Shown here one piece after another: positions 33,539-41,935 of a DNA stretch of 59,395 nucleotides. The position numbers were made by a program, and so were the translations under genes. Position 1 is the stretch's first letter. Every line of letters starts with the position of its first letter. The notes beneath the pieces are model-generated. The model saw only the letters and a list, made by a program, of their open reading frames with translations. It had not been told where the DNA came from and did not search any database. Location: contig CAJTWE010000015.1 of NCBI GenBank assembly GCA_910579955.1, forward strand, positions 1 to 59,395. Reading direction: 5' to 3'. Origin of the DNA: an uncultured Ruminococcus sp. GTDB taxonomy: Bacteria > Bacillota > Clostridia > Oscillospirales > Ruminococcaceae.

Positions 33539-34663
33539 TCAAGAAAATTTATATAGCTCAGGTGAAACGGAAGAATAATATAACTGTTTAATCATAGAAT
33601 CAATAATTTGTTTCATAGGTATCGAAGGTAGGTTATCATCAGAAAGCTCGTTTAATTTTTCATCAGGTAGACATGAAATAAATTCTTTTAACGTGTCCGT
33701 AATTATAATCCTATTATGAATCCCCTCCAACGCTGAAGAGGTATCCAAATTGCTAATTTCTATAGTGCAAAGTAATAATTCGGTTCGAATTAACGAAAAG
33801 TAAAGTGCTCTATTCGCAATTCTATGAGCTTTCTTAATGCAACTTATACCATCACGTAAATCATTGCGGATACATTCTAATGTTAAAAGACAATTAAGAG
33901 CACTTAAAATAGCATCTACTGACTTACTAGCATTTTCATAATGTTCTATCAAAAGTTTAAACCCCATGTAGTCACAATAACACTCTTCTAGAAAATGGTC
34001 AAACTTTTGACTTTCGTTTAGTACAGTAATATATTCTTCTATGCTTTCTGGAGTAGTATCAGAAAAATATTCTGCTCTATCTTTAAGAACATCTTTTATT
34101 GTTTTCTCAGGCGTTACATCTTTTTCAGTGAGCCCTGCCAATAAAGCTACTACAAATTTCCTATACTCAGGTGGTATAGTGCGTTTAAAGGATTTTATAA
34201 AAGATAAATGCGTTAATTCATGACCTATTAAAAAATAATTCTGAATTGAAAGATACTCTAAAATGTTTGTGTTGTTGAAACTGTAATTTTCAAATGAAAA
34301 TTCCATGCTTGAATACTTACCCGTAAAATACATGCTGTGCAACACATCATCACTTAAAATCAATTCCTCACCATACAACTTATAGAATAGCTTATCAATA
34401 TCGGCTTTATCAAGGTTAGAAAATAGAATGCAGTCATAAAGATACAGCAGCTCTATAAGACATCCGTCATATATAAAAAATGGTTCTCCACGTAAACTGA
34501 AAGCCTCAAATTCTTTCTTTAAAGACTCACAAAAAATAATTTGAGGCTCATTGATATTCAATGCATAGCAACACTCTTTTACGATAATTTTTATACTCTC
34601 TAAAGGCTTTACTGCCTTTCGACAATATCGGTAAGAAAGTTTAGTGGCAACAATGCTATTCAT
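33539..34663 (-). CDS. HExxH metallopeptidase-like protein of the conflict island
   Basis: 374 residues from ATG 34663, which overlaps the stop of the EACC1-like gene by 8 bases. The zinc site is FLIGHELTHLSFIKSF (near residue 148), and FLEECYCDYMGFKLL about 75 residues later offers the third ligand and an M48/ImmA-like E-x-x-x-D. Both flanking regions are helical and not like known families to me. Coupling to an EACC1-like protein suggests a peptidase effector or processing enzyme in a conflict system. Confidence 0.65.
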   Translation of the reverse strand: MNSIVATKLSYRYCRKAVKPLESIKIIVKECCYALNINEPQIIFCESLKKEFEAFSLRGEPFFIYDGCLIELLYLYDCILFSNLDKADIDKLFYKLYGEELILSDDVLHSMYFTGKYSSMEFSFENYSFNNTNILEYLSIQNYFLIGHELTHLSFIKSFKRTIPPEYRKFVVALLAGLTEKDVTPEKTIKDVLKDRAEYFSDTTPESIEEYITVLNESQKFDHFLEECYCDYMGFKLLIEHYENASKSVDAILSALNCLLTLECIRNDLRDGISCIKKAHRIANRALYFSLIRTELLLCTIEISNLDTSSALEGIHNRIIITDTLKEFISCLPDEKLNELSDDNLPSIPMKQIIDSMIKQLYYSSVSPELYKFS

Positions 34664-35015
34664 TATCACCACCAGAGTTGGAATTAGTGGCTACGTCATT
34701 TTCTTCACCCGATTGCAGCGTTTCAAAGTGCTTTCTAAGGGCTTCTTCCGCCAATTCGTGTGAAACGTTCTCAAGTTCTATCTTATTTCCATCAATTTTA
34801 ATAGATGAAACACGTTTCTTTTGAATGAGTAAAGTTATGATAGGTGTTAAAACAGCTATTACATCTGTTGCAAGCCGAAAATAAAGCTCGATATTTGTTA
34901 AATCGCCGCTAAAATTTCTTCCCTGGATGATGTCAATATTTTCGTTTTCACCTAAATATGATTCCAACTCACTTAACACATTAAAATCTAAAGTTTCAAT
35001 TTGAATTTGATGCAT
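34656..35015 (-). CDS. EACC1-like small membrane protein
   Basis: 119 residues; GGAGG before the ATG. Order of elements: N-terminal strands (QIQIETLDFNVLSELESYL), a membrane or hydrophobic helix (ATDVIAVLTPIITLLIQKK) and then a strand pair with the pattern SSIKIDGNKIELENVS and a final helix. This layout fits effector-associated constant component 1 (EACC1), a small protein that accompanies peptidase effectors in bacterial conflict systems. The C-tail is acidic and Asn/Ser-rich. Confidence 0.55.
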   Translation of the reverse strand: MHQIQIETLDFNVLSELESYLGENENIDIIQGRNFSGDLTNIELYFRLATDVIAVLTPIITLLIQKKRVSSIKIDGNKIELENVSHELAEEALRKHFETLQSGEENDVATNSNSGGDNE

Positions 35016-35114
35016 TTTTATATCCTCCTGTTTACTGCTTTTAATTCGTTCTTTTGCAAGAGTTCAATGTAGAATCTAAAATGTCAATAAATATGTCAGA
35101 AAAAGAAAACCCAG

Positions 35115-36056
35115 TCATTCAATTCTCAAATTCTTAACAGTCATCTTTGCAGGAGCAGTAACATTCTTCCTGTGAATAACAAACTTGATCTCTGGAACAT
35201 CCTCCCAAAATGAAAGCTGATCGCAGAATTGAATTAAAGAAATTTTAAATTTCTTCTCATCATCATTAAGGCAAATCTCATGTCTGATATCAACATTAGT
35301 AAGCCGAAGTTCAATGTCAACACATGTGATTCCAGGCTCTGCAAATGCTTCAAAGCACAGATTCCTTTTATTAATAAAATGACTAGTGAAATTCTTCTTT
35401 CCATTAAAGAACACTACACTTGCCAACTTACTATCAGTTTGAGAAAAGTCAACAGATACTGTAACAGAGTCTGCACTTGACTCTTTCTTTATTATTTTGC
35501 AGCCGTCGTTCTCCTGATCATTAATACAATAACTTCTCGAAAACAGCATATTGAAAACTCTTGAATTGTCAACAGTGGCATTCAAAAAGCTATCTCTCGC
35601 CAATTCCCATACATTCTGATTGATTGTAATGCCGAATAAAGAAGTAAGTGTGTCCTTGAATTCATTAAGTGATATTTTTGACATAGCATCACAAGTCCCA
35701 AGCTTTATGCCCACCTTGTTTTTATTCACAACACCACGCATGTCTGAAAAATCAAAATCTGGCAAAAGGAAATTCAAGCTATCAGTCTTTCTAACCCATG
35801 CTGCACCCATTTCATTCAAACAAACAGGGCTTGAGTAGTAATTGTCTGAAAGAAAATACAACACAAAAATCTCATCATTGAGTGCCTTATTCAGATAATC
35901 AAAAATATCCTCGCCATTCGGAATTTTGGTCAATGGTACGGACGTACATATCATATCTTCGCTCTTAAGACCAATTGTAAGCATAAAGTTAACGAACGCT
36001 GTAACTACTTCAACATCCTGGCTTGAATGGCTTATAAAGAGTTTTGTCTTTCCCAT
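35115..36056 (-). CDS. TIR-domain protein with a C-terminal beta-sandwich
   Basis: 313 residues. TIR domain at 1-145: TKLFISHSSQDVEVVTAFVN, FVLYFLSDNYYSSPVCLNEM with the likely catalytic E82. Such TIR domains cleave NAD+ or make cyclic ADP-ribose isomers. Residues 185-313 are strand-rich (SVTVSVDFSQTDSKLASVVF, EIKFVIHRKNVTAPAKMTVK) and look like a jelly-roll sensor or binding domain rather than a cyclic-nucleotide domain. First gene after a perfect promoter. Confidence 0.85.
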   Translation of the reverse strand: MGKTKLFISHSSQDVEVVTAFVNFMLTIGLKSEDMICTSVPLTKIPNGEDIFDYLNKALNDEIFVLYFLSDNYYSSPVCLNEMGAAWVRKTDSLNFLLPDFDFSDMRGVVNKNKVGIKLGTCDAMSKISLNEFKDTLTSLFGITINQNVWELARDSFLNATVDNSRVFNMLFSRSYCINDQENDGCKIIKKESSADSVTVSVDFSQTDSKLASVVFFNGKKNFTSHFINKRNLCFEAFAEPGITCVDIELRLTNVDIRHEICLNDDEKKFKISLIQFCDQLSFWEDVPEIKFVIHRKNVTAPAKMTVKNLRIE

Positions 36057-36409
36057 AGTTTTCTTCTCTCAATGTTATAAGATTACGGTTAAATGCATTC
36101 CTCAATTTTACATTTCATTATATATATTATACACATTTTCTTCCGCTTTGTCAAGCTGTATTGGCATATCTCTTGTAATCCACAAAATTTTTTAACGATT
36201 GCATCAAGGAAGTATCTCATGACGTGTTACTTTCTGATTTTCAACTTAATACTTTCGGAAGGAACATATATATCATTAACATTCAAATTTGTGTTACTTT
36301 TTAAGTTCCGGTTCTACGCACTTCAATCTGCTGTTAGTATCTAAAAAGCTGAAGCTATTTATTATGCCTAAATGAAAAATACATTTTTCTTTCTCACTAT
36401 TTACCATAC
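36057..36409. other. AT-rich intergenic region between TIR and PPTase genes
   Basis: No gene fits. It holds the TIR promoter described separately. Beyond it I see only AT-rich sequence and no clear terminator for the PPTase operon. Confidence 0.6.
36126..36154 (-). promoter_or_regulatory. perfect sigma-A promoter of the TIR gene
   Basis: Minus strand TTGACA (36154-36149), 17-base spacer, TATAAT (36131-36126), with a start site predicted near 36119 and a 60-base leader. Consensus in every position. Confidence 0.88.
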
Positions 36410-37003
36410 TTAACATTCCTTCCCTAATATTAGATTATGACTTACAGCTAATGCTATAATATAATCTTCATTCTCAAAAACCTCGATCTGATCTGTCACT
36501 ATAGTTGTATCTGCGCAAGGCATACCTGTAATACCATCACCAGTCATTTTGCCATAGCTCTCTTTCATTGCCCAGATTGTTGTAAATAATCTTGCCTTAT
36601 CATCAGCACATTCAAGCATTTTCAATTCATTATCACAGCATACTCGCTTTGCAATATCCCATGAAAACGGGCGGATATCCTGAATATCCACACCAACCTC
36701 ATGATCAGAAATAACACATACGCACCCTTTCTGACAATGGCTGATATTACAATAAATATCAGGATATTCCGTCAGATAAGGCTTTCCATACACGCTGTAA
36801 GCTATCTGAGGATTTGTGATATTGTAATTTTCACGCAAAGCATACAGCAACATCAAATATGATATTACAGACATTTTACGGTCAATATCAAATCTGTAAC
36901 GCAAAGCTTTCTGCCTGCGTTCTGGTGGAAGTACATCAATGCATCGTTTCAAAAATGACTCAGTGATGCTATCAAAATCCTCAAATAAATATAGCTTATA
37001 CAT
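36410..37003 (-). CDS. Sfp-type 4'-phosphopantetheinyl transferase
   Basis: 197 residues from ATG 37003. Motifs: SVYGKPYL, NISHCQKGCVCVIS, VGVDIQDIRPF (Mg-binding D-x-E-like region has D-I-Q), and TTIWAMKESYGKMTGDGI (W-x-x-KE-x-x-x-K). It attaches the pantetheine arm to the carrier protein and the NRPS carrier domain. Its start overlaps the acyl carrier gene by 8 bases. Confidence 0.92.
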   Translation of the reverse strand: MYKLYLFEDFDSITESFLKRCIDVLPPERRQKALRYRFDIDRKMSVISYLMLLYALRENYNITNPQIAYSVYGKPYLTEYPDIYCNISHCQKGCVCVISDHEVGVDIQDIRPFSWDIAKRVCCDNELKMLECADDKARLFTTIWAMKESYGKMTGDGITGMPCADTTIVTDQIEVFENEDYIIALAVSHNLILGKEC

Positions 37004-37220
37004 GACTTTCAAGATAGTCTGCAATATTTCCTATCGTCTGTAAATCCCTGATTGCTCTGTCTGGAATTTCAATATCAAATTCTTCCTCAAATGCAACAAC
37101 AACATTTACCACATCAAAAGAATTTAACCCCATGTCAGCAACAAGCTTTGTATCACGGTTCATCTGTTCCGTTTTCATTTCTGTAAATTCCGAAAGAATC
37201 TCAATTACTTTTTCAATCAT
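36996..37220 (-). CDS. acyl carrier protein
   Basis: 74 residues with the pantetheine site in DMGLNSFDVVNVVVAFEEEF and the closing TIGNIADYLES. A stand-alone carrier between a ligase and a PPTase. It overlaps both by 8 bases. It would carry an acyl group activated by the ligase to the condensation domain. Confidence 0.93.
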   Translation of the reverse strand: MIEKVIEILSEFTEMKTEQMNRDTKLVADMGLNSFDVVNVVVAFEEEFDIEIPDRAIRDLQTIGNIADYLESHV

Positions 37221-38823
37221 GATGTTCCTCCATTACTTTATATCTCAGTATTTTCTTCGTAGAATTCTTTTCAAACTCTTTATCTCTAAGTTTTACCTTG
37301 CGAATTTGTCTGTACTGCGGTTGTTCCTTATTCAGATGAGAAATAAGATCGTCAAAATATTGCTGATTACCAATGTGTTCTTCATCAGGGAAAATCTCAG
37401 CGGTCAGCATACCATTCTCACCATAAACAACAACTTCCGAAACCGCTTCGTCAAGCAGAATTTCTGTCTCAATTTCTTCAGGTGAGACATTTTCACCATT
37501 ACTCAGAATAATGAGATTCTTTTTTCTGCCTGAGATAAAAAGGAATCCATCTTTGTCAATATAACCCAAATTTCCAGTATGATACCAGTCATCGATTAAC
37601 GCCTCTTTTGTTGCGGCAGTATCTTTATAATATCCCATCATCACATTATCGCCTTTTACTAAAATTTCACCGTCATCTGAAATCCTGACCTGACAACCGT
37701 CAAGAACTTGTCCAATACTGCCGTCACGCCAATAATAATTCCGATTAACAGATACAACCGGTGAACATTCCGTGATACCATAACCATTCAAAATACTGAT
37801 TCCCCAAGAGCGAAATGCTTTGACATATTTTGCATCCAGCGGAGCACCGCCGCAAATTATATATTCCAGATTCCCGCCAAAAGCCTCTAACACAGATTTG
37901 AATAGTTTTCTTCTGATATCAATTCCTATTTTCAGTAGAATATCGCTGATTTTCGCAGCGTGACTGAGCATTTTATCTTTACCTTTTTTCTTTGCTGTGT
38001 CTAAAATTGTCTTGTAGAAAGTTTCTACAAAAAGCGGAACCATAAAAATAGTCTGCGCCTTTGCTAACTGCAAATCTTTCTGAATATGTTTCAAACTCTT
38101 ATTGATAAATGTCGATTTACTGTAATTAAAGACCTTGAAAATGGCAGTAATTAATCCAAACGTATGATGAAAAGGTAAAACTGCAAGGGTATTACCATCA
38201 AGCTTGAAATTTTTACAAGCAGAATTGATATCCGAAGCCATATTCTTCTGACTAAGCATTACTCCTTTACTATTACCCATCGTTCCAGACGTAAAGAAGA
38301 TAGCCGCAAGCTTATCAACACATATTTTATTATCTATATATCCATTTTTTCCACCATCAATTGCCGCTTGTCCTGCTGAAACATATTCCGAAAAATCTGA
38401 TATAGAAAAAACAACTATGTTTTCAAGATGCTCTACAAGGTCAGCATAACTTTTCGATACGATAACTGCTTCGCAGTCACTTTGCATCAACAACTGCTTT
38501 ATCCTTTCGGAAGGCTGTTCCTTATCAATAGGAACAGCCACATTTCCACCGTTGACGATCGCTAAGAACGACACCAGCCATTCATAGGAATTTTCGCCGA
38601 TAATTGCAATATGCTTATCTCTGAAGCCTTTTTCATATATAAATGTTCCAAAAGCATCAATATCACTGCTGAATTCAAGGCACGTCTTGTTAACGATTCT
38701 ATTTTTGCCTGCCGAATAAGAAAATGCTACGTCATTCGGCGTATTCTTCGCACGGCTTCTGACCATGTCTTTTAAATCCATTATAATTGGAAGTGAATAC
38801 AGCGGATAAGGTTTATTCTTCAT
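37213..38823 (-). CDS. acyl-AMP ligase / acyl-ACP synthetase
   Basis: 536 residues from ATG 38823 (GGAGG 6 bases before), overlapping the NRPS stop by 11 bases. Adenylate-forming motifs: AAIFFTSGTMGNSKGVMLSQ, ILNGYGITECSPVVS, DDWYHTGNLGYIDKDGFLFI, GRKKNLIILSNGENVSPEEI. The C-terminal Lys motif is STKKILRYK. Unlike NRPS A domains it resembles long-chain acyl ligases. It probably loads a fatty acid on the carrier protein encoded next. Confidence 0.9.
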   Translation of the reverse strand: MKNKPYPLYSLPIIMDLKDMVRSRAKNTPNDVAFSYSAGKNRIVNKTCLEFSSDIDAFGTFIYEKGFRDKHIAIIGENSYEWLVSFLAIVNGGNVAVPIDKEQPSERIKQLLMQSDCEAVIVSKSYADLVEHLENIVVFSISDFSEYVSAGQAAIDGGKNGYIDNKICVDKLAAIFFTSGTMGNSKGVMLSQKNMASDINSACKNFKLDGNTLAVLPFHHTFGLITAIFKVFNYSKSTFINKSLKHIQKDLQLAKAQTIFMVPLFVETFYKTILDTAKKKGKDKMLSHAAKISDILLKIGIDIRRKLFKSVLEAFGGNLEYIICGGAPLDAKYVKAFRSWGISILNGYGITECSPVVSVNRNYYWRDGSIGQVLDGCQVRISDDGEILVKGDNVMMGYYKDTAATKEALIDDWYHTGNLGYIDKDGFLFISGRKKNLIILSNGENVSPEEIETEILLDEAVSEVVVYGENGMLTAEIFPDEEHIGNQQYFDDLISHLNKEQPQYRQIRKVKLRDKEFEKNSTKKILRYKVMEEHHD

Positions 38824-41800
38824 TTTGAACCTCCAGGTATCCAAGGTTTCGGAAATACTCAATATATCCCTTGATATACGCATAATCGATCTGCGACCAT
38901 TCAAATCCAACATTTTTCAAGAACTGAACTGTAAAATCGTTTATGATACGGATATTACTGTCATAAACAAGGTTGCCGTTCTCATCCATATCATTCTGGA
39001 AAGCCTCATAGATGTGTTCTGTTTCTGAATGCTTTGCATACTCCTGCAACGCCTTGCTGAACTGCTCTCCGCTGACAACCTTCATAGTAATGTCCAGCTT
39101 TTTAAACACTTCAAGCAATCTGTCAAAGTATATTGGTTTGTTGTTATTCAAATGGAACACATTTTGATTCTCCGCATACTGTGCAATTCGGATAATACCC
39201 TCTGCAGTTTCATCAATCGGAGAAAACTCCGCATACAACGGTATCAGATATTCCGGCATTTGTCCAAATTCCAGTGCAGCTTTGATTCTTGTTAAGAATG
39301 CATTCTGAGCATAATTCGGCTGAAATTTGAAATCAGATGCTCTGTTCGTAAGATTGCCAACACGAACTATTTTAGCGTTCAGCCCTTCCAAAATCGCATC
39401 AAGTACTGCCATTTCCGCCTCAAATTTACTGCGAACGTATACATTATCCAGTTCCTGCCCGATATACAGACTCTGCTCGTCAAAGTGCTTTTCTTCTTCG
39501 GAGCGATATACCGTAAATGCGTCTGCAAAGCTGTTTCCGCTGACACTGATTGTTGAAATGTGTATCAGTTTCGCACCGACACGTTCAGCATAAGAAATCA
39601 CATTCTGCGTTCCCTGAACATTCACTTCATTGAAGTACTGATACGAGCCATAGTGTTTTACAGTTGCAGCAGTATGAATAACCGTCTGTACATCGTCAGG
39701 AATATTTTCAGAAAGCTTTGTATTTGTAATATCACCTACAACAGGGATAATTCTCTGACCTATTTCATCATCATACTTACTTTCAAAGTAATAATGCAGC
39801 GTCTCCTTAAGCTTTTCTTCTCCGCCTCGTACAAGGCAGTACACTGTTCCTGACTCGTCACGCATGAAAGTATCCAAAATATGCACACCGAGGAATCCTG
39901 TTGCACCTGTCAGCAGAATATTTCCAAGTGATTTTTTCTGCGGTACCGAGTTTACATCCAATACATTTCTGCTCAGAATTTCTTCATACTTTTCAAAATC
40001 ATCACAATTATACAGCACACTGATCTTTGTTTCATTCTCAATATGAATGCAAAGTTCTCTTACTGAGGGATAGTCAAATACCTCTTGCAGGTTGATTTCG
40101 ATGCCAAGATTATGTGCCTTTGCAATGTATTCAATGGCTCTCAGACTATCACCACCAAGCTCAAAGAAATCATCGGTTACGCTTACTTTTTCAATATCAA
40201 ACAGCAATGCAAGCAAATCGCAAAGCTTGTTTTCTGTTTCAGTTTCAGGAGCGACATACTCGTTTTTGCTTTGCGAGAAATCGGGAAGCGGAAGATTCTT
40301 TCTGTCCGTTTTGCCGCTTGCCGTCATGGGCATTTCTGTAAGATGAACAAAATAGTTCGGTACCATGTATTTTGGGAGCTTTGCAGACAAATGCTGACGA
40401 AGTTCCTTTTCATCAATTTCTTTTTCAGCTGTATAATAGCCTACCAGATACTGGCGATTGTTTTCATCACGCTTGTCCGTTACGGCAGTCAGCCTGATTC
40501 CGTCAAAGCTGCTCATAACACTTTCAATCTCGCCTAGCTCAATACGTAAGCCTCTAATTTTCACCTGCGTATCAATTCTGCCCAGATATTCCAACTCTCC
40601 GTCTGCTCGCCAACGTGCAAGGTCACCTGTGCAGTACATGGTTTTGCCCTTAAGGAATGGATTGGGAATAAATTTCTCAGCCGTCAATTCTGGACGATTC
40701 AGGTAACCTTTACCTACGCCGTCGCCGGATATGCAGAGTTCTCCTGCAACTCCTATTGGCAGAGGGTTTCTGTTCTTGTCTAAAATGTATATTTGCGTGT
40801 TGGCTATAGGTTTGCCTATGGTGATGTTACTTTTGTCAGTAATTCGTTTGAAACTAACTCCTATAGTTGTTTCAGTCGGACCATATCCGTTATATACTAC
40901 CGCATTGGTATATTTCCTTATTTTGCTTTGAAATTCTTCTGTAAATGTTTCTGCACCTACCATCATCATTTTTATCCGCTGTGATGCTTTTTGGAAATCT
41001 TCATCTTCGAGGTACATAAGCATCTTCGTAGGCGTAGAATGTATAACATCTACATCATTCTCTTCAATAAGCTTTGCTAATTGAGTTGCAGACAGATTCT
41101 CCTGTTCATTTGACATTACAACTGTCAATCCATTTAGCAGAGATAGATATATTTCAAATATCGAAATATCGAATATATATGTCGTTAATGCCAATACTAC
41201 TTGGCAAGTGTTAATCATGTTGCACTGGTACAGATTATTATTATTATTATTAACAAAGTTTCCTAAGTTTTGATGATTTACAATAGTTGCTTTGGGTTTT
41301 CCTGTTGTTCCAGATGTGAACAGTAAATAACATTTGTCATCTGAATAATTTACATTACAAAGCGCCGTACAATTGTAGCTATAATCGAATTTTTCAAGAT
41401 TGAGTGCTAAAACGGAAATGGCATCATTAAATGCGTATGTAAGTGTTATAGTTGCTTTTACTTCTGAAATCATATACTCGATTCTGTCAACCGGATAAGC
41501 CGGATCAACAGGCATATATGCACCGCCTGCTTTCATAATACCAAGCATAGCTACAATGATGTGCCAACTTCTCTTTGAAATAATTGGAACAATGTCGTTA
41601 GGCTTGATACCTCTTTCTTCACGCAGATAATGTGCAAGAGAATTGGACATTTCATCAATTTGTCTATAAGTGAATTTTTTATCCTCAAATACAAGCGCAA
41701 CCTTATCGGGCGTTTTTGCCGCTTGTTCGCTGAAAAGCTCATGTATACACTTATCTCTCGGATAATCTACTGCCGTATCATTAAAGTCAAAAATCACTTT

Positions 41801-41905
41801 CTGATACTCTTCCGCCGGAATGATATTAATTTCACTAATCGTAATTTCAGGATTTTCAATGATCTGATCAATGATCAGCATTAATCTTTCCACAAGCAGG
41901 CGCAC
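38813..41905 (-). CDS. NRPS A-PCP-thioester reductase (second part of an interrupted gene)
   Basis: 1030 codons from a GTG at 41905, but in the same frame as the C-domain gene and separated from it only by one TAG. The first 30 residues (VERLMLIIDQIIENPE ... ISEINIIP) are the end of a C domain. A domain about 50-540 with LLFTSGTTGKPKATIV, FDISIFEIYLSLLNG, YNGYGPTETTI and GKTDRKNLPLP; by eye the pocket reads about D-I-F-H-M-V-G-I-G. PCP serine S587 in FFELGGDSLRAIE. Reductase from 661 with LLTGATGFLGVHIL and Y-x-x-x-K in YVRSKFEAE, giving reductive release to an aldehyde or alcohol. Confidence 0.9.
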   Translation of the reverse strand: MRLLVERLMLIIDQIIENPEITISEINIIPAEEYQKVIFDFNDTAVDYPRDKCIHELFSEQAAKTPDKVALVFEDKKFTYRQIDEMSNSLAHYLREERGIKPNDIVPIISKRSWHIIVAMLGIMKAGGAYMPVDPAYPVDRIEYMISEVKATITLTYAFNDAISVLALNLEKFDYSYNCTALCNVNYSDDKCYLLFTSGTTGKPKATIVNHQNLGNFVNNNNNNLYQCNMINTCQVVLALTTYIFDISIFEIYLSLLNGLTVVMSNEQENLSATQLAKLIEENDVDVIHSTPTKMLMYLEDEDFQKASQRIKMMMVGAETFTEEFQSKIRKYTNAVVYNGYGPTETTIGVSFKRITDKSNITIGKPIANTQIYILDKNRNPLPIGVAGELCISGDGVGKGYLNRPELTAEKFIPNPFLKGKTMYCTGDLARWRADGELEYLGRIDTQVKIRGLRIELGEIESVMSSFDGIRLTAVTDKRDENNRQYLVGYYTAEKEIDEKELRQHLSAKLPKYMVPNYFVHLTEMPMTASGKTDRKNLPLPDFSQSKNEYVAPETETENKLCDLLALLFDIEKVSVTDDFFELGGDSLRAIEYIAKAHNLGIEINLQEVFDYPSVRELCIHIENETKISVLYNCDDFEKYEEILSRNVLDVNSVPQKKSLGNILLTGATGFLGVHILDTFMRDESGTVYCLVRGGEEKLKETLHYYFESKYDDEIGQRIIPVVGDITNTKLSENIPDDVQTVIHTAATVKHYGSYQYFNEVNVQGTQNVISYAERVGAKLIHISTISVSGNSFADAFTVYRSEEEKHFDEQSLYIGQELDNVYVRSKFEAEMAVLDAILEGLNAKIVRVGNLTNRASDFKFQPNYAQNAFLTRIKAALEFGQMPEYLIPLYAEFSPIDETAEGIIRIAQYAENQNVFHLNNNKPIYFDRLLEVFKKLDITMKVVSGEQFSKALQEYAKHSETEHIYEAFQNDMDENGNLVYDSNIRIINDFTVQFLKNVGFEWSQIDYAYIKGYIEYFRNLGYLEVQNEE

Positions 41906-41932
41906 TTCCTCTGCATTGCGGAAAACCTCTGT

Positions 41933-41935
41933 CTA
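41933..41935 (-). other. in-frame TAG splitting the NRPS gene
   Basis: The frame from 43087 runs through LNVDY, TAG, then TEVFRNAEEVRLLVERL without shift. The residues after the TAG complete the C-domain fold, so the single stop is what divides one 1424-codon gene. Confidence 0.85.
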
